Source: an uncultured Collinsella sp.
GTDB lineage: Bacteria > Actinomycetota > Coriobacteriia > Coriobacteriales > Coriobacteriaceae
NCBI GenBank assembly: GCA_905197585.1
Contig: CAJJZO010000035.1
Location: 1-12,809, forward strand
Reading direction: 5' to 3'
Length of the DNA stretch: 12,809 bases
The notes beneath the pieces were generated by a model. The model did not search any database, was not told the origin of the DNA, and was given only the letters and a program-made list of their open reading frames with translations. Below, one piece after another: positions 1 to 4,595 of this stretch. The translations under genes and the position numbers were made by a program. Within the stretch, counting starts at the first letter, position 1. Each line of letters opens with the position of its first letter.

Positions 1-7
1 AAACTCT

Positions 8-58
8 GGGGTGAAATATGAAGTCGCGATGTTTCCCCATAGAATGAACTTTCACCCC
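8..58. repeat. Short inverted repeat GGGGTGAAA / TTTCACCCC
   Basis: The arms are 8-16 and 50-58, perfectly complementary over 9 bases, with 33 bases between them. The right arm is followed by further copies of the same word (TTTCACCC at about 61-68, TTTTACCCC at about 79-87). No gene is visible in 1-140, and the region lies downstream of the tRNA. The function is unknown; it may be the edge of an element cut by the window. Confidence 0.4.
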
Positions 59-101
59 TTTTTCACCCTTCAGGCGGGTTTTACCCCTATCCATACAGAA
101 A

Positions 102-131
102 CAGGTCAGACTATTTATACCGTCTGACCTG
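102..131 (-). terminator. Hairpin downstream of tRNA-Arg, possible terminator
   Basis: CAGGTCAGAC (102-111) pairs perfectly with GTCTGACCTG (122-131) around a 10-base AT-rich loop. It begins 10 bases after the tRNA 3' end in the direction of tRNA transcription. On the minus strand the stem is followed only by TTTCTG, so the U-tract is poor. It may be a weak intrinsic terminator or a 3' processing structure. Confidence 0.5.
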
Positions 132-140
132 CTATTTCTC

Positions 141-216
141 TGGTGCCCCCGGGCGGATTCGAACCGTCGACACCCGCTTTAGGAGAGCGGTGCTCTATCC
201 CCTGAGCTACGGAGGC
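141..216 (-). tRNA. tRNA-Arg (anticodon CCU)
   Basis: On the minus strand the 76-base sequence folds as a complete tRNA. The acceptor stem pairs GCCTCCG with CGGGGGC, followed by discriminator A and an encoded CCA (141-143 complement). The T-arm carries GGTTCGAATCC. The anticodon stem-loop is CCGCT-CTCCTAA-AGCGG with CCT at positions 34-36 (181-183 on the plus strand), which reads AGG codons. tRNA 3' ends are common integration sites for mobile elements, but no integrase is seen in this window. Confidence 0.95.
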
Positions 217-219
217 ATG

Positions 220-250
220 TTGTACTAGTGTAGCAGATTTACTGCATCGC
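220..250 (-). promoter_or_regulatory. Possible promoter of tRNA-Arg
   Basis: On the minus strand a TACACT hexamer (227-232) lies 10 bases upstream of the tRNA 5' end, which is the expected place for a -10 box. No convincing -35 hexamer is found 16-18 bases further up, so the call rests mostly on position. Confidence 0.3.
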
Positions 251-274
251 AATACGTCGCATGACTAGACTTCG

Positions 275-343
275 AAGTTGCGGTGGAATAGTTCCTGTCT
301 GAAGCATCTAAAGCCGTATTTAGGAACTATTTCACCGCAACTT
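275..343. repeat. Long near-perfect inverted repeat between tRNA-Arg and manO
   Basis: The 22-base arm at 275-296 (AAGTTGCGGTGG... ) is the reverse complement of 322-343 (...CACCGCAACTT) with one mismatch that is still a G-U pair in RNA. A 25-base spacer separates the arms, and CTAAA/TTTAG (308-312 and 319-323) offers an alternative inner stem. It starts 8 bases past the stop of the manO-like gene. It has no U-tract on either strand, so it is not a classical intrinsic terminator. It could be a dispersed palindromic repeat, a miniature element or a structured 3' end. Confidence 0.7.
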
Positions 344-351
344 ATGAGGAG

Positions 352-750
352 CTAGTTGCCTTTGTGGAAAAGGTTTTTGATAACGGAGGGGATGCTCTTG
401 GCGCCCTTGGTCGTTACGTCGATAAAGTCGGGCGAACGCACGAGTCTATCCTCGTCCACGTACTTGCGCACAGCGCGCAGCGTCTCTTTGTCGTCGCGCG
501 TCGAAAACGTAAAGTGACCGTTGTCCTTGGTGAAGATGGCAAAACGCGTAATCTTCTTGGTGCCGCGCAAAACCTCGGCGGCAATATAGTCGACCTCGTC
601 CCACGGGATTTGAATATAATCCTCGGGATTGCGCTCGTTATAGTACTCAAACGCCTTATTGCCCACCATTACGTTACCGTGACTGGTAAGCCCCATCAGG
701 CAGGTTGCCGGCGTTGCCAGATCGACCGTGCTGTTCTGAGATTGCGCCAT
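352..750 (-). CDS. manO: ManO-like protein, DUF956 family
   Basis: This 132-residue soluble protein matches what I recall of DUF956/ManO, a small protein encoded at the end of mannose PTS operons and described as a regulator of the man operon in lactic acid bacteria. Characteristic stretches are ATCLMGLTSHGNVMVGNKAFEYY near the N-terminus, IQIPWDEVDYIAAEVL, and FAIFTKDNGHFTFSTRDDK followed by a charged C-terminal part. I chose the ATG at 748-750 (MAQSQN). GAGG lies 5 bases upstream and a stronger GGAGGG a little further away. The longer frame to 789 would run into the terminator stem. It follows the IID gene on the same strand but behind a terminator, so it probably depends on read-through or a weak promoter of its own. 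It stops with TAG, 8 bases before the long inverted repeat. The family call is fairly sure; its molecular action is not known here. Confidence 0.85.
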   Translation of the reverse strand: MAQSQNSTVDLATPATCLMGLTSHGNVMVGNKAFEYYNERNPEDYIQIPWDEVDYIAAEVLRGTKKITRFAIFTKDNGHFTFSTRDDKETLRAVRKYVDEDRLVRSPDFIDVTTKGAKSIPSVIKNLFHKGN

Positions 751-769
751 ACGCGCCTCGCCCTCCAAT

Positions 770-815
770 AAAAAACAATCGGACCGCATCCAGTGTACCC
801 ACCGGGTGCGGTCCG
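770..815 (-). terminator. Rho-independent terminator after PTS IID
   Basis: On the minus strand CGGACCGCACCC (804-815) pairs with GGATGCGGTCCG (780-791), a 12-base stem with one G-U and a 12-base loop. It is followed by ATTGTTTTTT (T-run 770-775). It sits between the IID stop (872) and the manO-like start (750). It therefore probably sets the ratio of PTS to ManO rather than ending the operon completely. Confidence 0.85.
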
Positions 816-871
816 TTTCAATGGCTCAAAAGCCCTTGCCTAGCAACTCTCGGTCTTAAGCCGAAGCGTGC

Positions 872-1792
872 TTACATGAAGCCGCAGACGCGACCGATGA
901 TGCCGACGGCGAAGAGAGCCAGGATGATGACGATCGGGCTGACCTTCTTCTTGAGGAGCTTGCAGACCAGCAGAGTCAGGCACACAGCGGCAAGGCCGGG
1001 GATGAGCTGATCGAGGTTAGCCTGAAGCGTGGTGACCTTAACCTGATCAAGGGCGGTAGCACCGATGGAGTTGTACATCGTCAGCGCTTCCTTGACGCCC
1101 TCGGAGCCGGAGGGCAGGCTAGCCCAGTCGATAAAGGCGCCAGCAGACTGCGTGACCTTGGAGACGACCGGGGTGAAGGAGATGGACACCCAGCGCTCGA
1201 CCAGGGCGCCGATGATGAACATACCCAGGATGGAAGCACCCTCGGTAACCTTGCCCATCAGACCGCCGGAGAGGTCCTTGGCGATGGAGGAGCCGACCTT
1301 GTAGCCAAACTCCTGCGTGTACCACAGGAAGGCGTAACGGATGATGTTCCACGCGAAGAAGAACAGCAGCGGACCGGCGATGCTGCCGGACAGGGCCATG
1401 GAAGCGCCCAGAGCGCCCAGAATCGGGCGAAGGGTGAACCAGAAGGCAGGGTCGCCGACGCCGGCGAGCGGGCCCATCATACCGACCTTGACGCCCTGGA
1501 TGGCGACGTCGTCGATCGGAGCACCGTTGGCGCGCTCCTCCTCGAGGGCGAGGGTAACGCCAATGACGGGGGCGGAAACATAGGGGTGGGTGTTATAGAA
1601 CTCCAGGTGGCGCTTAAGAGCGGCAATCTGGTCATCCTTGCTGGTGTAGAGCTTCTTGATCGCAGGGATCATTGCGAAGCACCAGCCGCCGTTCTGCATA
1701 CGCTCGTAGTTCCACGAGCCCTGAAGGAACTGATGACGGAAGCAAACCTTCTTGCGGTCAGCCTTGGTGAGCTGAATCTTGTTCTCTGCCAT
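872..1792 (-). CDS. manZ: PTS system mannose/fructose/sorbose family, IID component
   Basis: This is the IID membrane subunit (306 residues), which with IIC forms the sugar channel of mannose-class PTS transporters. It begins in the usual way, with a cytosolic helix-rich part containing RKVCFRHQFLQGSWNYERMQ-like residues and GGWCFAMIPAIKKLY. Then comes the family-typical GPLAGVGDPAFWFTLRPILGALG, the hydrophobic stretch GSIAGPLLFFFAWNIIRYAFLW and EFGYKVG. A C-terminal membrane segment near the end reads PIVIILALFAVGIIGRVCGF. I chose the ATG at 1790-1792 (MAENKIQ) over a GTG at 1799-1801, because the AGGAGGGG site lies about 10 bases before the ATG but only a base or two from the GTG. That ribosome binding site overlaps the stop codon of the IIC gene 16 bases upstream, so translation of the two is probably coupled. 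The exact sugar cannot be read from sequence. Confidence 0.93.
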   Translation of the reverse strand: MAENKIQLTKADRKKVCFRHQFLQGSWNYERMQNGGWCFAMIPAIKKLYTSKDDQIAALKRHLEFYNTHPYVSAPVIGVTLALEEERANGAPIDDVAIQGVKVGMMGPLAGVGDPAFWFTLRPILGALGASMALSGSIAGPLLFFFAWNIIRYAFLWYTQEFGYKVGSSIAKDLSGGLMGKVTEGASILGMFIIGALVERWVSISFTPVVSKVTQSAGAFIDWASLPSGSEGVKEALTMYNSIGATALDQVKVTTLQANLDQLIPGLAAVCLTLLVCKLLKKKVSPIVIILALFAVGIIGRVCGFM

Positions 1793-1808
1793 ATGTATCA
1801 CTCCCCTC

Positions 1809-2627
1809 CTACTCGTAATCGTTCAGAATATCGCCGAGCGGGTCGCCGGAGCCACCGCCCATGCCGCCACCCTGCTTGGCCAGATCCTTAAGGCCAAGGT
1901 AGATGAGGGCAAGGGAGATGCCGATGAGGCCAAGGGCGATCAGCGTGAGCTGAGGGATGGCAGCAAGGACAAAGCCGAGGATGAAGAACGGCCAGGTCTC
2001 CTTGGTGGCCATCATGTTGATGACCATGGCGTAACCGACGGAAGCGACCATGCCGCCGCCGACAGCCATGCCGCCGGACAGCCAGTCGGGCATAGCGTTA
2101 AGCGCGTTGGTAACAGCCTCGGCCGGGATGATGCACAGAAGTACTGCCGGGATGGCGATACGAAGGCCCTGCATAAGGATGGCAATGTACTGCCAACGCT
2201 CGATGCCGGCGAAGTCGCCCTTCTCGGCGCAACCGTCCATGGCGTGAGCGATAGCGGTAGCCAGGGTGCGGCAGATCATGGTCAGGAACAGACCAGCGAC
2301 CGACAGCGGGACAGCGACGGCGATAGCGGCGGTAACGGCCTTCGACGGATCGGTAGCGCCGCCGTTGAGGGCGAGCACCATGATGATCGAAGAGGCGACC
2401 GAGGCCAGAGCGGCGTCAGGCGCGACGGCGGCGCCGACGTTAGCCCAGCCAAGGGCCATCATCTGGAGAGAACCGCCCAGGAGGATGCCCTCCTGAAGGT
2501 GACCGGTTACGAGACCGATAAGCGTGCATGCCACGAGCGGCTGATGGAACTGGAACTCATCCAGAATGCCTTCCATACCGGCAAGCAACGCGACAATCGC
2601 AACAAGCAGAATAGTGATTGCAGACAT
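1809..2627 (-). CDS. manY: PTS system mannose/fructose/sorbose family, IIC component
   Basis: This 272-residue polytopic membrane protein is the IIC permease subunit and works in complex with IID. The N-terminal ILLVAIVALLAGMEGILDEFQFHQPL, the GHLQEGILLGGSLQMMALGWANVGAAVAPDAALASV block and several later hydrophobic segments (around GGMAVGGGMVASVGYAMVINMM and PFFILGFVLAAIPQLTLIALGLIGISLALIYLGL) are typical of the ManY/AgaC family. The C-terminal tail is Gly-rich (KQGGGMGGGSGDPLGD), an unremarkable cytosolic end. The ATG at 2625-2627 has AAAGGAGG 9 bases upstream. It lies 18 bases downstream of the IIAB stop and 16 bases upstream of the IID start, in one operon on the minus strand. Confidence 0.94.
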   Translation of the reverse strand: MSAITILLVAIVALLAGMEGILDEFQFHQPLVACTLIGLVTGHLQEGILLGGSLQMMALGWANVGAAVAPDAALASVASSIIMVLALNGGATDPSKAVTAAIAVAVPLSVAGLFLTMICRTLATAIAHAMDGCAEKGDFAGIERWQYIAILMQGLRIAIPAVLLCIIPAEAVTNALNAMPDWLSGGMAVGGGMVASVGYAMVINMMATKETWPFFILGFVLAAIPQLTLIALGLIGISLALIYLGLKDLAKQGGGMGGGSGDPLGDILNDYE

Positions 2628-2645
2628 GTATCGGACCCTCCTTTA

Positions 2646-3635
2646 CTATGCTTGAGCGGCCAGTTCGGCCTTAGCTTTCTTCAACATGGCGTCGAGATCC
2701 TCGGAGGAATCCGAAGGAACCTTGCGGACCTCGAACTTGACGCCCTTGGCCTTGAGAGCCTCGAGAGTCTTAACGTCGTCATCGCCCATAGCGACGGCGT
2801 TGGTGACGACGACCTTGCCCTTGGAGTGAGCCATGGAACCGATGTTGACTTCCTTGATGTCGACGCCGGCCTCGATGGCCTTGAGCAGATCCTGCGGGTT
2901 CTCGAAGAGCAGCATGGCCTTGGTGTCACCAAAGCGCGTGTCCTTGACGACCTCGGCCATCTTCTTGATGGGCACGACGTTGGCACGGACTCCCGGAGGG
3001 GCAGCCTGCTCGATCATGGTCTTGCGGAGCTCGTCGTGAGCAACGCCGTCGGAAACCACGATGATGCGGTTGGGGTTGATCTGCTTGGTCCACGTGGTGG
3101 CCACCTGACCATGCAGCAGACGGGTGTCGATACGGACGTGGGCGATCTTGATGTGCCCATCGCCGATGACCGTTCCCGGAGGGATGGCGCCTGCAGGAGC
3201 AGCGGCGGCCGCAGCCGGCTTCTTCTCCTCGGGCTCCAGAGACTCGGGCTTGACACGCACGCCAGCCTTAGCCTCAGTCACGAGATGTTTTGCGATCGCA
3301 TGTGCAGTGTTCTTTGCGTCAAAGCGCTGCGAATATGCCTCGATGAGCATAGGCAGGTTGACACCGGTGACGATAGCCCAGGAATCGTGGCCCTCGATGA
3401 GCCCGCTGATCTGGTTGAACGGCGTGCCGCCCCACAGATCAACGAGGAAGAGCACCTGCTCCTGGTCCTCGAAGGAAGCGACTGCTTCCTCGACCTTGGC
3501 ACGGAAGTCGTCGGGGCCCATGCTCGGCTCGAGCGAGACCACGGCAACAGACGGCTGATCGCCAAAGACCATCGAGCCCGTCTGCTTGATTCCAGCTGCC
3601 AAGTCCCCGTGGCTAGCAAGAACAATACTTACCAT
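2646..3635 (-). CDS. manX: PTS system mannose family, fused IIAB components
   Basis: This cytosolic phosphotransfer subunit has 329 residues, with IIA and IIB fused as in E. coli ManX. IIA (about 1-125) starts MVSIVLASHGDLAAG, where His9 is the expected site phosphorylated by HPr, and contains LFLVDLWGGTPFNQ. A Glu/Pro/Ala-rich linker (about 130-155) leads to IIB, where HVRIDTRLLHGQVATTW carries the second phosphate-accepting His (residue 175 from this start). Both positions match the two active histidines of the family. I chose the ATG at 3633-3635: AAAGGAGG lies 7 bases upstream, whereas the alternative GTG at 3636-3638 is only 4 bases away. It is the first gene of the IIAB-IIC-IID operon, stopping at TAG (2646-2648). 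Mannose-class enzymes often also take glucose, glucosamine or fructose, so the substrate is open. Confidence 0.95.
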   Translation of the reverse strand: MVSIVLASHGDLAAGIKQTGSMVFGDQPSVAVVSLEPSMGPDDFRAKVEEAVASFEDQEQVLFLVDLWGGTPFNQISGLIEGHDSWAIVTGVNLPMLIEAYSQRFDAKNTAHAIAKHLVTEAKAGVRVKPESLEPEEKKPAAAAAAPAGAIPPGTVIGDGHIKIAHVRIDTRLLHGQVATTWTKQINPNRIIVVSDGVAHDELRKTMIEQAAPPGVRANVVPIKKMAEVVKDTRFGDTKAMLLFENPQDLLKAIEAGVDIKEVNIGSMAHSKGKVVVTNAVAMGDDDVKTLEALKAKGVKFEVRKVPSDSSEDLDAMLKKAKAELAAQA

Positions 3636-3705
3636 CACATAACCTCCTTTTTGTCTACGTATTTCCTACACGACATGAAAGGAGTATACCTGTTTGGATT
3701 GTGGA

Positions 3706-3764
3706 ATTATAGCTAAATTCGCAAAAGGTTGGATTATTTGTTTAAACGTCTATGTTTGTTACAA
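3706..3764 (-). promoter_or_regulatory. Candidate promoter of the mannose PTS operon
   Basis: On the minus strand a perfect TATAAT (3706-3711) lies about 70 bases upstream of the IIAB start, but no good -35 hexamer is found at 16-18 bases. Just upstream are TTTGTTACAAA (3754-3764, an inverted repeat) and GTTTAAAC (3740-3747). A poor -35 with flanking repeats would suit an activator-dependent promoter, which is inference. I looked for the -24/-12 pattern of sigma-54 promoters, common for man operons in Firmicutes, and did not find it. Confidence 0.45.
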
Positions 3765-3910
3765 ATTGATTACGTTGCTGGCTTATAGCTCATTGCCTGC
3801 TAAAACGTGATTTGCTGATTGTTTTCAAAGACATATAAAGGTGCACCGTTCGTTAAGACCGCTTTTAGGTGAATCCCAATGCGTCTGCGTGCCACCATTT
3901 TGTTTAAACA
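3740..3910. repeat. Two copies of TTGTTTAAAC in the manX upstream region
   Basis: The 8-base palindrome GTTTAAAC occurs at 3740-3747 and 3902-3909, each preceded by TTT on the plus strand. The shared word is about 11 bases (TTTGTTTAAAC) and the copies are 162 bases apart. Together with TTATAGCT, also present twice (about 3707-3714 and 3783-3790), this gives the otherwise empty 3641-3972 gap a repeated structure. It may hold binding sites of an unknown regulator. No gene is seen in the gap on either strand. Confidence 0.35.
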
Positions 3911-3972
3911 GACATGACTTGACTAACCGAAGCAAATATGTTTAGAACTCTAGCCCATGTAGACATTAGATG

Positions 3973-4401
3973 TTAGGCGATGTGGAGAGGGTTGGCGGCG
4001 TCGACGGCATCGGGGGCGTCGGAGAGGCCGTCAGGAGCAGCGTCTGCCGGGTCCTCGTCGGGGGTCTCGATCTGTTTGATCATGACCTCCTGGCCCTGCA
4101 GCAGGTATGTTTCACCGCTGCCGCAATGGGGGCAAGTCTTGCCGTGCTCGACCGTCGCGTAGTCGCGGCCGCACGCCTCGCAATGCGTCACGGCCTCGAC
4201 AGGCTCCACGATAAGCTCCGCGCCCTGCGTGATAGGCTTTTTATCCGCCGCCCAGCGCCAAGCGTCGAGTAGTAGATCGGGGACGACGCCCGAGACCTCG
4301 CCCAGCAGCAGCGTGACGCTCGAAACGCGACGCACGCCATGAGCGCGCGCCACATTCTCAACATCGCGAATGATGTGATAGACGATTCCGAGCTCGTGCA
4401 C
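3973..4401 (-). CDS. hypA: HypA-like hydrogenase/urease nickel-insertion protein
   Basis: HypA delivers nickel to [NiFe]-hydrogenase (with HypB), or in some bacteria to urease. This 142-residue protein begins MHELGIVYHI; the N-terminal Met-His-Glu binds nickel in characterised members. The zinc site is complete: Cys74 and Cys77 (CEAC) with Cys90 and Cys93 (CPHC). After the domain ends near residue 112 there is a tail of about 30 residues rich in Asp, Ala and Pro (TPDEDPADAAPDGLSDAPD...), so it is longer than the usual 113-118 residues. The start is a GTG at 4399-4401, supported by the family's MHE start and by GGAAGG about 8 bases upstream. No other hyp gene or nickel enzyme is nearby. It is co-directional with the Fe-S reductase upstream but separated by 194 bases with two hairpins. 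Confidence 0.93.
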   Translation of the reverse strand: MHELGIVYHIIRDVENVARAHGVRRVSSVTLLLGEVSGVVPDLLLDAWRWAADKKPITQGAELIVEPVEAVTHCEACGRDYATVEHGKTCPHCGSGETYLLQGQEVMIKQIETPDEDPADAAPDGLSDAPDAVDAANPLHIA

Positions 4402-4413
4402 TTTTAATTCCTT

Positions 4414-4435
4414 CCGCCGTTCTACCGAACGGCGG
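4414..4435 (-). promoter_or_regulatory. Perfect GC-rich hairpin directly before the hypA ribosome binding site
   Basis: CCGCCGTTC (4414-4422) and GAACGGCGG (4427-4435) are perfect complements around a 4-base loop. On the minus strand the hairpin ends right where GGAAGGAATTAAAA-GTG begins, so it would be the last structure before the hypA start. There is no U-tract. It could be an mRNA stabiliser or processing site, or could modulate ribosome access. Confidence 0.5.
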
Positions 4436-4486
4436 TCGGCTTGACGCTGCGCGAGCCCCAGACGGGCGATCTGCCTTTCAATCGTC

Positions 4487-4511
4487 GGGCATGGGCAAAA
4501 GCCCTATGCCC
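4487..4511 (-). terminator. Strong hairpin downstream of the reductase gene, terminator-like
   Basis: GGGCATGGGC (4487-4496) pairs with GCCC-T-ATGCCC (4501-4511), leaving one bulged T and an AAAA loop (TTTT on the minus strand). It lies about 85 bases past the reductase stop. No U-tract follows in the minus direction, so termination there would be inefficient or Rho-assisted. It is the main structure in the 4402-4595 gap, where I see no gene. Confidence 0.4.
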
Positions 4512-4595
4512 TCCTCTTTCAAGGCACCTCGCCACGCCTGGGACTCGCTCGCTGTCCAACCGCTCTCTGCGCCGTTCTCCTGCTTGTTGCGTTTC

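Noticed and set aside
1779..3716. 645-codon open frame on the plus strand across the PTS genes
   Set aside because: It is antisense to three clear PTS genes, its translation is a low-complexity Gly/Asp/His/Arg-rich product, and it has no ribosome binding site. High GC makes such antisense frames common.
3841..3900. Sigma-54-like TGGCACG on the minus strand upstream of the PTS
   Set aside because: The matching TTGC element is not at the required spacing.
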